From JAIBJN01 sp963775395 (GTDB lineage: Bacteria; Actinomycetota; Thermoleophilia; Gaiellales; Gaiellaceae): DNA of 64,000 nucleotides. The notes under the pieces are model-generated. The model made no database searches, was not told the DNA's origin, and saw only the letters and a list, made by a program, of their open reading frames with translations. Position 1 is the stretch's first letter; each line of letters starts with the position of its first letter. A program made the translations under genes and the position numbers. Below, in pieces: positions 7,812 through 15,897 of the stretch. Where the stretch lies: assembly GCA_963775395.1 (NCBI GenBank), contig CAVZIX010000004.1:186001-250000 (forward strand). Direction: 5' to 3'.

Positions 7812-9005
7812 TCAACGCAGTGCCCTGAACGCAGCTCGCATCTCGTCGGAGAACAGCTCCGGCTCTTCCCAGGCGGCGAAGTGCCCGCCCCTGTCGACCT
7901 CGTTGAAGTAGGTGAGGCTGGGATAGACCGCTTCGACCCAGCTGCGGGGGGCCGCGAAGACCTCGCCTGGGAACGTGGTGAAGCCGACCGGGAGCGTGAT
8001 CTCCGGAGGAGGCTGACCGGCCGCCTGAGCCTGCGCCCGTCCGCTCTCCCAGTAGGCCCGGGCCGCCGAGGCGCCGGTGCCGGTCAGCCAGTACAGCGTG
8101 ATGTTGTCGACGATGGTGTCGCGCGTGAGGTTGCCCGTGGGTTCCCCGTCGACAAAGGCGTGGTAGATCTTCTGGTAGCTGTCCGTGTCGTGGTCGAGCA
8201 TCCACGCCGCGAGGCCGACCGGTGAATCCAGCAGCGAGTAGCCGATCGTCTGCGGCCGCGTCGCCTGCTCCAGGTAGTAGCCGAAGCCGGTCGCCCTGAA
8301 GGTGGCGAGCGCGCCGAGCGCCGCCCGCTCCTGCTCGCCGTCCGCGGGGAGCTGATCGGCGAGAGCGAGCCCCGCCGCGAGCAGGTTGATGTGGATGCCG
8401 AGCAGCCCCTCGGGCGCCTGGCGGCCCATCACGTCGGTAACGAGCGCGCCCACGTCGCCGCCCTGGGCGACGTAGCGGGTGTAGCCGAGGCGGCTCATGA
8501 GCTCCGCCCACGCTCGCCCGGTGCGGCTCGGATCCCAGCCGATCTCCCTCGGCTCGCCGGAGAAGCCGTAGCCGGGCAGGGACGGCAGCACGAGGTGAAA
8601 CGCGTCCTCCGCTTGCCCACCGTGCGCGGTCGGGTCGGTCAGCGGGCCGCTGGTCTCGAGCAGCTCGATGACCGAGCCGGGCCAACCGTGCGTCATGATC
8701 AGCGGCAGCGCGTTCTCGTGTCGTGACTTCACGTGGATGAAGTGGATGTCCACCCCGTCGATCTGGGTCGTGAACTGCGGCAGCGCGTTCAGGCGCGCCT
8801 CCACGCGCCCGAAGTCGTACTCGTTCGCCCAGTAGTCCGCGAGCGCCCGGATCGTCGCGAGTTGGACGCCTTGCGAGCGATCCGGGACGAGCTCCTTGCT
8901 GGGCCAGCGCGTCGCTGCGATGCGCCGGCGCAGGTCGTCGAGCTGTTCCTCTGGGATCTCGATGTGGAATGGGCGGATCTCGGTGGTGGTCTCGACGGTG
9001 CTCAT
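7812..9005 (-). CDS. epoxide hydrolase (EHN domain, alpha/beta hydrolase)
   Basis: Alpha/beta hydrolase of the microsomal epoxide hydrolase type, converting epoxides to diols. The first 110 residues are the EHN domain (FHIEIPEEQLDDLRRRIAATRWP). The hydrolase fold follows with oxyanion motif HGWPGS, nucleophile Asp in QGGDVGALV and catalytic His in RGGHFAAWEEPELF. The open frame extends to 9143, but the ATG at 9005 is preceded by AAGGAGG at ideal spacing, giving 397 aa starting MSTVETTTE. It probably forms an operon with the redoxin gene downstream. Substrate unknown; the family also includes juvenile-hormone-like and aromatic epoxide hydrolases. Confidence 0.9.
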   Translation of the reverse strand: MSTVETTTEIRPFHIEIPEEQLDDLRRRIAATRWPSKELVPDRSQGVQLATIRALADYWANEYDFGRVEARLNALPQFTTQIDGVDIHFIHVKSRHENALPLIMTHGWPGSVIELLETSGPLTDPTAHGGQAEDAFHLVLPSLPGYGFSGEPREIGWDPSRTGRAWAELMSRLGYTRYVAQGGDVGALVTDVMGRQAPEGLLGIHINLLAAGLALADQLPADGEQERAALGALATFRATGFGYYLEQATRPQTIGYSLLDSPVGLAAWMLDHDTDSYQKIYHAFVDGEPTGNLTRDTIVDNITLYWLTGTGASAARAYWESGRAQAQAAGQPPPEITLPVGFTTFPGEVFAAPRSWVEAVYPSLTYFNEVDRGGHFAAWEEPELFSDEMRAAFRALR

Positions 9006-9497
9006 GACGACCTCCTTGCTGGTGGAGTGAGCGTCGTGTCCGCCGCCTCCTTCGTGCCGACAGGCGACCGAGTGGGGCTCATTTCGGCTCCGATCTCTCG
9101 GCGGCCGCCAGGGCCGCCGCGAACCGACCCCATTCACACTCATCCGCGGCTTCGACGAGCGGCTACTCCATGGGGGACATGGCCGACTCTACGCCGTGCT
9201 CCACGAAATGCAAGTGAGTCAGGACTGTTTCATCAGATTTCAACGGCCCGTTGGCCATTTGGTCGATCCCGAGGCTGACAGCTGCTGAATCAGGCGCGGA
9301 TGTGGGTGAGGCCGTGGGAGGCGACGAAGGAGACGCCCCGCCTCTGGACCGCCACTCGCCGAAACCTCCCTGGCGTGCGGCGCGCGCGTGCCGAACTTCC
9401 AACTCCGCGTGCTACGGTTGTCCAAGATTAAGAGCGAGTTCGGTTTGCGTTTTCGACGCCTTCCCACCCGTTCGTGACGTATTGAGGGAGGTGTTTC
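9006..9497. other. 492-base intergenic region between divergent epoxide hydrolase and cold shock genes
   Basis: No convincing gene on either strand: the short open frames here show no recognisable protein and no ribosome binding site. The region must hold both divergent promoters. TACGGT at 9413-9418 is a possible -10 for the cold shock gene and would give a leader of about 75 bases. Local AT content is higher than in the surrounding genes around 9410-9450. Confidence 0.5.
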
Positions 9498-9704
9498 ATG
9501 GCAAACGGAACCGTCAAGTGGTTCAACGACAGCAAGGGCTACGGCTTCATCACTCCTGATGAGGGCACGAAGGACCTGTTCGTGCACCACAGCAACATCG
9601 CCGGCGATGGCTTCAAGTCCCTCGCCGAGGGCGCACGGGTCTCGTTCGACGCCCAGGAGGGCGCGAAGGGCCCCGAGGCGACCAACGTGGCTCCGGTCGC
9701 GTAG
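9498..9704 (+). CDS. cspA: cold shock protein (CspA family)
   Basis: Small single-strand nucleic acid binding protein that melts RNA structure at low temperature or during growth changes. The 68 aa chain is one cold shock domain with GTVKWFN, RNP1 KGYGFI and RNP2 DLFVHHS all intact. The ATG follows a strong GGGAGG. A large hairpin after the stop is a likely terminator. A degenerate relative follows 68 bases downstream on the same strand. Confidence 0.95.
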   Translation: MANGTVKWFNDSKGYGFITPDEGTKDLFVHHSNIAGDGFKSLAEGARVSFDAQEGAKGPEATNVAPVA

Positions 9705-9713
9705 CTCGTAGAG

Positions 9714-9748
9714 GAGCGGCGGGCCGGTGACCCCGGCCCCCGCCGCTC
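9714..9748 (+). terminator. strong GC hairpin after cspA
   Basis: GAGCGGCGGG pairs perfectly with CCCGCCGCTC, and inside it GCCGG pairs with CCGGC around a short loop, giving about 15 base pairs 9 bases after the cspA stop. There is no T tract. It may attenuate rather than block reading into the downstream cold-shock-like gene. Confidence 0.65.
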
Positions 9749-9772
9749 TCACCCACTAGGGACGGAGCAACG

Positions 9773-10051
9773 ATGGCGGAGAACGTCGGGAGAGTCGAGT
9801 TCGACCGGGCGCCGAGCCGCACGCTCGGAACGATGTTGTGGTTCAACGAGGCGAAAGACCTCGGTGCGCTGCAGATGGCGCTCGGCGAGCGGGTTGAAGT
9901 CCTGGGCACGGCGTTCCTACCGGGTGAGAAACCGGTCGGGCGCTGCTCCGGGAAGCCGGTTGAGTTCGAGACCGTCGAAGGCGCCGTCACGCGCGTGGCG
10001 TTCGTGCCTGAGCCGAACCCACGCCGCGCCCGGCTGCGCCACCGCCACTAG
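9773..10051 (+). CDS. degenerate cold-shock-domain-like protein
   Basis: A 92 aa protein that keeps the strand-1 signature of cold shock domains (GTMLWFNEAKD, compare GTVKWFNDSKG in the gene upstream). It has lost both RNA-binding motifs: RNP1 is KDLGAL and RNP2 is RVEVLGT, without the aromatic residues. The centre PVGRCSGKPVEFETVEG looks like strand 4, and the tail is basic (PRRARLRHRH). The ATG follows GGGACGGAG. It sits directly after cspA and may have arisen by duplication. Its target is unknown. If it binds nucleic acid at all, the basic tail is the likeliest surface. Confidence 0.75.
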   Translation: MAENVGRVEFDRAPSRTLGTMLWFNEAKDLGALQMALGERVEVLGTAFLPGEKPVGRCSGKPVEFETVEGAVTRVAFVPEPNPRRARLRHRH

Positions 10052-10131
10052 CGGCCGAAGACAACGGGCCTCGATGGCGACCCGAGGTCGGAGCCCGGCA
10101 CGGTCTCCCGCACCGGGCCCCTTCCCGAGCT

Positions 10132-11598
10132 CTAGATCCAGCTCAGGTTGTCGTGTAGGAGCGGGATGAGGAAGTAGAGCGTGAAGGCCGCCGCTGCTGC
10201 GTACATGAGCGGGTGCACCTTGCGCGCGTCGCCCTGCGCGATCCGGATGACGACGTAGGAGATGAACCCGAAGCCGATCCCGTTCGTGATCGAGAACGTG
10301 AAGGGCATGATGATGATCGCCAGCAGGGCAGAGAACCCCAGCGCGAAGTTGTGGAAGTCGATCCCGGGCATGCGGCGCTCGGCTCCGCCCGGCTCGGCCT
10401 CGGTCTCGACGTCGACGAGCGCAGTCGCCATCAGCCAGCCGACGATGACCAGGATCACACCCGTCGCCTGCGGCGGGACCATCCCGATCAGCGGCGCGAA
10501 GAACATGAACGGGAAGAACAGGAGCCCGGTGACGACGCTGACCCAGCCCGTTCGCCCGCCCACACCGACGCCGGCCCCCGACTCGATGTAGGTCGTCGCC
10601 GAGGAGGCCGACGCCGCGCCGCCCGCCATGGCCGCGACCGAGTCGACGAGGAGCGGCTTGCGGATCTCGGGCAGCTCGCCGTTCTTGTCCAGGTAGCCCG
10701 CCTGCTTCCCGACGCCGACGAGCGTGCCCATCGTGTCGAAGAAGTCGGCGAGGAAAAGTGCGAAGACGAATGCGAGCGTCGTGACGATCCCAACGCTTGC
10801 GAACGAGTCGAAGCTGAACTCGCCGACGAGGCCGAAGTTCGGGCTCTCGGCGAGGTCGCTCGGCCAGCGCGCGAAGCTCGAGTCCGGGTAGGCGGCGTAG
10901 TCGGTGGCCTTGTTCACGATCGTGGCGAAGATCGTCGTGACCACGATGGCGACGAGCAGGTCACCGCGGAAGCGGATCGCCCGCAGGACGATCGCGAGCA
11001 CGAGGCCGAAGATGGCGACGAGGCTCGGCCAGGTCGTCAGGTCGGCGAGAGCGACCGGCGGAGAGCCTTCCTGGCTGACGATCAGGCCCGCGTTGTCGAG
11101 CCCGATGAAGGCGATGAAGAGGCCGATGCCGATGGCGATCGCCTTCTTGAGCTCGAGCGGGATCGCCCGCATGACCTTCTCCCGCATCCCGAGGATGACG
11201 AGCAGCGTCACGAGCGCGCCTTCCATGACGACGATGCCCATCGCCTCCGGGAAGCCCAGGCCCTCGGTGGCCACGAGCGTGAACGCGATCACCGCGTTGA
11301 GCCCGAGGCCGGGCGCGATCGCGAACGCGCGGTTCGTGACCAGGCCCATGATGATCGTCATGACCCCCGCGACCAGGCACGTCGAGGCGAGCACGCCGTC
11401 GAACGGAAGGCCCTGCCCTTCCAGCCCGGGAGCGCCGGCGAAGCTCAGGATCGCCGGGTTCAGGAAGATGATGTACGACATGACGATGAAGGTGGTGGCA
11501 CCCGCCAGGGTGTCGCGCCAGAACGTCGTCCCGTTCTCTGCGAAGCGGAAGTACGCGTCGAAGGTCGAGCGCCGCGCGCTCGGTGCCATCGAGGCCAT
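10132..11598 (-). CDS. NCS2 family purine permease (AzgA-type guanine/hypoxanthine transporter)
   Basis: Inner membrane nucleobase:cation symporter, AzgA-like branch (adenine, guanine or hypoxanthine uptake). The 488 aa chain has about 12-14 membrane segments. It shows the family start FRFAENGTTFWRDTLAGATTFI-like and the conserved NPAIL segment. TNRAFAIAPGLGLNAVIAF and DFFDTMGTLVGV are core transport motifs. The open frame begins at 11691, but the ATG at 11598 is preceded by GGGAGGAG and begins right before the conserved domain. It stands alone and converges on the cold-shock-like gene, with a GCCCGG/CCGGGC hairpin in the gap. Confidence 0.9.
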   Translation of the reverse strand: MASMAPSARRSTFDAYFRFAENGTTFWRDTLAGATTFIVMSYIIFLNPAILSFAGAPGLEGQGLPFDGVLASTCLVAGVMTIIMGLVTNRAFAIAPGLGLNAVIAFTLVATEGLGFPEAMGIVVMEGALVTLLVILGMREKVMRAIPLELKKAIAIGIGLFIAFIGLDNAGLIVSQEGSPPVALADLTTWPSLVAIFGLVLAIVLRAIRFRGDLLVAIVVTTIFATIVNKATDYAAYPDSSFARWPSDLAESPNFGLVGEFSFDSFASVGIVTTLAFVFALFLADFFDTMGTLVGVGKQAGYLDKNGELPEIRKPLLVDSVAAMAGGAASASSATTYIESGAGVGVGGRTGWVSVVTGLLFFPFMFFAPLIGMVPPQATGVILVIVGWLMATALVDVETEAEPGGAERRMPGIDFHNFALGFSALLAIIIMPFTFSITNGIGFGFISYVVIRIAQGDARKVHPLMYAAAAAFTLYFLIPLLHDNLSWI

Positions 11599-11720
11599 CC
11601 TCACTCCTCCCTTCCCTCGATACCGACTGACTGCCGCGAGCCTAACGCGTCGCGGCGACGGCACGAAAAAACGACGTCCGGGCCGGTGCAACCGTGCCGC
11701 GAACGCCGTTTGACCGGATC

Positions 11721-12356
11721 CTAACCGGGGTTCGACCGATGCGCCAGGAACGCGGTGCCCGCGCCGACCGCGAGCTCGTCGAAGCGGTCGAACCCGTGCG
11801 CCTCCAGACGGGCGCGGAGGGTCTCCGGCGGCGTCCAGATCGGCGTGTCGGGCCCGGAGATCGCGGCCAGCACGAGAGCGCCATCGGGCGCCGTGACGCG
11901 GGCCAGCTCGTCGAAGAACGGGATCATGTTCAGGAGAACGACGAGGTCGAACGCGCGGTCGCCGAAGGGGAGCTCCGAGGCATCGGCGACCTCGAAGCGC
12001 ACCCGGTCGCCGAGCTCGGGAGGGAGCAAGGCGCGGGCCTGGTCGATCATCCCACCGGCAAGATCGACACCCACGATCTCGGCATCCGGGAACCGCTCGG
12101 CCGCCAGCCGCGCCGCTTTGCCGGTGCCCGTGCCCAGGTCGAGGACCTTCGCCGGGACGCGTTCGAGACGGTCGAAAGCAGCGGAGAGCGGCGCCAGCCT
12201 CTCCGGTTCGACCATGTCGTCCCAGACAGGCGCCAGGCGCTCGAACTCCCTACGCAGCGGGCGCTTGAAGACCCTCCACAGACCCGGCCTCGCGACGACG
12301 ATGCGAGTGACCAGACGCGCGAACCGGCGCGCGAGCGCTTCGCGCCGGCCGTTCAC
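11721..12356 (-). CDS. class I SAM-dependent methyltransferase
   Basis: Methyltransferase of 211 aa with a Rossmann fold: motif I VLDLGTGTGKAA, motif II acidic residue in IVGVDLAGG, then VADASELPFGDRAFDLVV. The N-terminal 60 residues are basic and helical. The ubiE/arsenite-type sequence order suggests a small-molecule substrate, which cannot be named from sequence. The GTG start at 12356 overlaps the upstream stop as GTGA; another GTG lies 3 bases earlier. It is the last gene of the long heme/cytochrome run. Confidence 0.85.
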   Translation of the reverse strand: MNGRREALARRFARLVTRIVVARPGLWRVFKRPLRREFERLAPVWDDMVEPERLAPLSAAFDRLERVPAKVLDLGTGTGKAARLAAERFPDAEIVGVDLAGGMIDQARALLPPELGDRVRFEVADASELPFGDRAFDLVVLLNMIPFFDELARVTAPDGALVLAAISGPDTPIWTPPETLRARLEAHGFDRFDELAVGAGTAFLAHRSNPG

Positions 12357-13168
12357 CACTCGGCCACGGCGACCTTGAGCTCGTCGCCGGCGCTGACGCC
12401 GAACATCTCGGCCGCGCTCCCGCGGTTGATGGCGAGCGAGATGTTCCAGTAGGCGTCTTCGTAGAGGACGATGTCCCCGCCCTTCACCTCCGCGAAGGTG
12501 CGCGCGGCGACGGCGTAGTACCGCTCGAAGCCGACCTCGATCTCCAGTTTGGAGCCCGACTCGATCCCGACCTGCGCAACGTCGTCCCGCGTGAGGTTGA
12601 GCTGGACGTTCCCGAAGCGGTCGACGTAGACGACGGTCGCCCGGATCCGGCGCTTGCCGATGCTCGGGGCGGGCAGGTCGATGCGGACGACCTCGGCGGC
12701 GGCGATTCCCGGGCCCAGCTCCGCCAGCTCGACACCGGCGGCCAGATGGGCAGCGGCCGGGGCGAAGACATCGCGGCCGTGGAAGGTATGCGCGACCGGC
12801 TCGAGCCGGTAGGCAGGGTTCGAGAGCTCGACCGCCTCCTCGACTCCGCCGAGCCGGTCGGCGGCGAGGACCAGGAGCCCGTTGTCGGGGCCGACGTAAA
12901 GGCGCCCGTCGGCTCCGCGCAGGGCGATCGCCCGGCGATCGCTGCCGACGCCGGGGTCGACGACCGCAAGATGGATGCCCTCCGGCATGAAGGGAAGCGT
13001 GCTCGCGAGCACCAGCGCGCCCTGAACGACGTTGTGGGGCGCGATCCCGTGGGTGATGTCGATCACCTCGGCGTCCGGCGCGATGCGCTTGATGACTCCT
13101 CGGCACGTGCCCACGAAGTCGTCCTCGAGGCCGAAGTCCGTCAGGAAGGTGATGAACCGACGTTCGAT
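12353..13168 (-). CDS. SAM hydroxide adenosyltransferase family protein (DUF62), unusual start
   Basis: Member of the SAM-dependent chlorinase/fluorinase/hydroxide adenosyltransferase family; the hydroxide branch hydrolyses SAM to adenosine and methionine. It shows TDFGLEDDFVGTCRGVI, DITHGIAPHNV, VVDPGVGSDRR and the C-terminal VVYVDRFGNVQLN. The first ATG/GTG/TTG in frame is GTG at 13114, which would delete the SAM-binding TDFG segment. The frame is open to a TAA at about 13178 and offers only ATC at 13168, giving (M)ERRFITFLTDFG, or CTG at 13144, giving (M)TDFG and overlapping the hemD stop as CTGA. I drew it from 13168 to include the first beta strand; the start is uncertain. Confidence 0.75.
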   Translation of the reverse strand: MERRFITFLTDFGLEDDFVGTCRGVIKRIAPDAEVIDITHGIAPHNVVQGALVLASTLPFMPEGIHLAVVDPGVGSDRRAIALRGADGRLYVGPDNGLLVLAADRLGGVEEAVELSNPAYRLEPVAHTFHGRDVFAPAAAHLAAGVELAELGPGIAAAEVVRIDLPAPSIGKRRIRATVVYVDRFGNVQLNLTRDDVAQVGIESGSKLEIEVGFERYYAVAARTFAEVKGGDIVLYEDAYWNISLAINRGSAAEMFGVSAGDELKVAVAEW

Positions 13169-13800
13169 GCCGCGAGCTTAACGGCAGCGACCAGCCCTTC
13201 CCGGTCGTGACCGTCCGCCTCGGCGACCACCCGCAGGCCCAGGCTGCGAGCCTCGGCAGACGTCACCGGCCCGATGGACACGCAGGGCACGTCGACACCG
13301 AGCGCCGCGAGCGCCCGGGCGGCGGAGGCCGACGCGAGCACGACGAGCTGCGCGTCCGGGAAGGACTCGGGCACGAGCTCGACCGTGCGGTAGACGGGTA
13401 CGAAGTCGGCGCCGAGCTCCTGCACCAGCACGCCGCGGGCGCCCTCCGCTGCCGGGAACAGCACCCGGCCGGCCGGCCGCGGGAGCTCGGCGGCCAGGCC
13501 TTCCTGTGTCGAGACGCGGGCGACGAGATCGGGCTCGACTCCCCGCTCGCGCAGGGCATCCGCCGTTCCCTGGCCGACCGCAGCCACCTTCGGAAGACCG
13601 CCGACGAGGCGCGCGAGGACCGCATCGACCGCGTTCCGGCTCGTGAGCACCACCCACTCGTAGCCCTCCGCACGGAGCGGCGGTCCGGGAAGCTCCTCGA
13701 TCGCCACCAGCGGGCAGCGCTCGACCTCGAAGCCCTCCGCCTCGAGCGCCGCGGCCAGCGGGCCGGCCAGGCCTGCGGTCGCCGTCAGGACGACCTTCAT
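13141..13800 (-). CDS. hemD: uroporphyrinogen-III synthase (HemD)
   Basis: Cyclises hydroxymethylbilane with inversion of ring D to uroporphyrinogen III, the branch point of heme and corrinoid synthesis. The 219 aa protein has the loose but recognisable two-domain HemD pattern: CPLVAIEE, YEWVVLTSRNAVDAVL, VAAVGQGTADALRERG, DFVPVYRTVE, and a late CVSIGPVTSAEARSLG. The ATG at 13800 overlaps the hemC stop as ATGA, so the two are translationally coupled. The frame upstream of that ATG is only antisense to other signals and was excluded. Confidence 0.9.
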   Translation of the reverse strand: MKVVLTATAGLAGPLAAALEAEGFEVERCPLVAIEELPGPPLRAEGYEWVVLTSRNAVDAVLARLVGGLPKVAAVGQGTADALRERGVEPDLVARVSTQEGLAAELPRPAGRVLFPAAEGARGVLVQELGADFVPVYRTVELVPESFPDAQLVVLASASAARALAALGVDVPCVSIGPVTSAEARSLGLRVVAEADGHDREGLVAAVKLAASNVGSSPS

Positions 13801-14636
13801 CCGCGCAGCGAGGCCGTCGCGGCGAGGAGCTCGTCCGCGAGCGCGAGCGGATCGTCGCCCGTTCGCCGTTCCACCCACGCGCCGTCCTCGTCGGCGACGA
13901 GCGCCGTCAGCACCAGGCCGTCGTGGTGCGCTGCGATCGGCGCGAGGCACCCGCCGCCGATCCTGGCCACGCACGCACGCTCGGCCTCCACTTGCCGGCG
14001 CGTCTCGGCATCGTCGGCCGATGCGACGAGCTCCGCTTCCCCCGCGCGCACCTGGAGGGCGACGGCGCCCTGGCCGGCCTCCGGAAGGAGCTCCTCGGAG
14101 GGAAAGCGGTAGCCGATCTCGCCGCTCAGCCCGAGCCGGTCGAGGCCCGCGGACGAGAGCACGATGGCGTCGAGCCCGCGCTCCCCCATCTTCCGCAGGC
14201 GGGTGTCGACGTTCCCGCGCAACGGCTCGACCGACAACGACGGGTCCAGCGCGAGCAGCTCGGCGCGGCGACGCACCGAGGCGGTGCCGATCCGCATCTC
14301 CGGCCGCAGGCCGTCAGCACCGCAGAGCGCATCCCGCGGATCCTCTCGCGGCAGGTACGCGCCCACGACAAGCCCGGACGTGTTCGTCGAGGTCATGTCC
14401 TTGGCGGAATGAACGGCGGCGTCGATGCGACCGGCGAGCAGGGCCTCCTCGATCTCCTTGACGAAGACCCCGCGCTCGCCGATCTCGCCGAACGGCTTCG
14501 ACCGGTCACGGTCGCCGGCGGTCGTCATCGGGACGATCGCGACGTCCACGTCGGGATACACCGCCCGCAGCGCGTCCGCCGCGCGCTCGGCCTGGACGAG
14601 CGCGAGCCTACTGCCGCGGCTGCCGAGACGGACCAT
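13797..14636 (-). CDS. hemC: hydroxymethylbilane synthase (porphobilinogen deaminase)
   Basis: Polymerises four porphobilinogen units into hydroxymethylbilane on a covalently bound dipyrromethane cofactor. The 279 aa chain starts LGSRGSRLALVQAE and carries GVFVKEIEEALL, DAAVHSAKDMT, GTASVRRRAELL and LRGNVDTRLRKM. The cofactor-attachment Cys lies in RIGGGCLAPIAAH. Its start lies inside the 3' end of hemA (29-base overlap), so translation is probably coupled. hemB is not in the window. Confidence 0.95.
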   Translation of the reverse strand: MVRLGSRGSRLALVQAERAADALRAVYPDVDVAIVPMTTAGDRDRSKPFGEIGERGVFVKEIEEALLAGRIDAAVHSAKDMTSTNTSGLVVGAYLPREDPRDALCGADGLRPEMRIGTASVRRRAELLALDPSLSVEPLRGNVDTRLRKMGERGLDAIVLSSAGLDRLGLSGEIGYRFPSEELLPEAGQGAVALQVRAGEAELVASADDAETRRQVEAERACVARIGGGCLAPIAAHHDGLVLTALVADEDGAWVERRTGDDPLALADELLAATASLRG

Positions 14637-15897
14637 CGCGCTCCTCGAGCCCGAAGAGGTGACGAACCGCGTCCGCGTAGAGCACGCCGTCGGCTGCGGC
14701 GGCGGCTTCCTTCATGCGAACCGTCGGCTGATGCAGGAGCTTCGCCACGATCTGGCTCGTCAGGGCCTCGACCGCCCGGCGCTGGCTCGGCGAGAGCGAC
14801 GCCAGCCGCCCTTCGACCCGGTCGAGCTCCTCGCGCCGGATCGACTCCGCCCGTGCGCGAAGGGACGCGATCGCCGGCACGACGTCGAGGGAGAGCTGCC
14901 AGGCGCGAAACGCGTCCGCCTCCTCGCTGACGATCGCCTCGGCCCGCACTGCCTCCTCGCGCCGCCCGGCGACGCTCTCGGCCACCACCCGTTCGAGATC
15001 GTCGATGTCGTAGAGGTAGCAGCCCTCGAGATCGTTGATCGCCGGGTCGAGGTCGCGCGGGACGGCGATGTCGATGAAGAAGACCGGCCGCCCACGCCGC
15101 TCGCGCATCGCGCGCCCGACCTGCTCGCCGGAGAGCACGAGGCCCTGCGAGCCCGTCGAGGCCACGACGACGTCCACGTGCGCCAGCTCGCCTTCCACGG
15201 CGTCGAGACCGACGGCACGGCCTCCGAAGCGGCGCGCGAGCGCTTCGGCACGGTCGAGCGAGCGGTTGGCGACCACGATTTCGCCGACGCCCCTGGAGAT
15301 GAGGTTGGCCGCGGTCAGGTCGGCCGTCTTGCCGGCGCCGATGAGGAGGATCCTCCGGCCCTCGAGACCCTCGAAGACCCGCTCGGCCAGCTCGGCGGCC
15401 GCCGAGGAGACGGAGGCCGGGTTCTCGCCGATCGCCGTCTCCGTGCGCACGCGCTTGCCGACCCGCAGCGCCTGGCGGAAGAGCCTGTGCAGGGTCGAGC
15501 CCGTCGTCCCCGCCTCGCGGCCGGCCTCGTAGGCCTCGCGCACCTGGCCGAGGATCTGCGCCTCCCCGGGCACCATCGAGTCGAGCCCGGCGGCGACCCG
15601 GAAGAGATGGACGGCGGCGGCCTCGTCGGTGACCGTGTAGAGCGCGGGCGCCAGCTCCGACTGCGAGAGGCCGGAGAGACCGGCGAGCTCGCCGTAGATG
15701 CGCCCCTCTACCTCCGCGGGCTCAGCATCGACTGCGTAGACCTCCGTGCGGTTGCACGTCGAGAGGACGACCGCCTCCGAGCCCGGAGCGGACAGCCGCT
15801 CGAGCGCCCCGAGCCGCAGGTCGGCGTCGTACGCGAGCAGCTCCCGCAGCTCCACCGGAGCGCGCTGGTACGAGGTGCCTACGAGGACGAGTCTCAT
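14608..15897 (-). CDS. hemA: glutamyl-tRNA reductase (HemA)
   Basis: First committed enzyme of C5 tetrapyrrole synthesis, reducing glutamyl-tRNA to glutamate-1-semialdehyde with NADPH. The 429 aa protein has the catalytic Cys48 in STCNRTEVY, the QVREAYEAGR block, the NADPH-binding IGAGKTADL and the long C-terminal dimerisation helix. The ATG at 15897 overlaps the stop of the upstream HemX-like gene as ATGA. HemX proteins are known to control HemA levels in Bacillus, so the adjacency may be regulatory. Confidence 0.97.
   Translation of the reverse strand: MRLVLVGTSYQRAPVELRELLAYDADLRLGALERLSAPGSEAVVLSTCNRTEVYAVDAEPAEVEGRIYGELAGLSGLSQSELAPALYTVTDEAAAVHLFRVAAGLDSMVPGEAQILGQVREAYEAGREAGTTGSTLHRLFRQALRVGKRVRTETAIGENPASVSSAAAELAERVFEGLEGRRILLIGAGKTADLTAANLISRGVGEIVVANRSLDRAEALARRFGGRAVGLDAVEGELAHVDVVVASTGSQGLVLSGEQVGRAMRERRGRPVFFIDIAVPRDLDPAINDLEGCYLYDIDDLERVVAESVAGRREEAVRAEAIVSEEADAFRAWQLSLDVVPAIASLRARAESIRREELDRVEGRLASLSPSQRRAVEALTSQIVAKLLHQPTVRMKEAAAAADGVLYADAVRHLFGLEERDGPSRQPRQ

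Noticed and set aside
9240..9752. Possible minus-strand gene of 170 codons over cspA and its upstream region
   Set aside because: Overlaps cspA antisense, no ribosome binding site, no conserved pattern.
10070..10131. GCCCGG/CCGGGC hairpin between the cold-shock-like gene and the permease
   Set aside because: Only about six pairs with a long loop and no T tract. It may be a terminator but is too weak to list as a feature.
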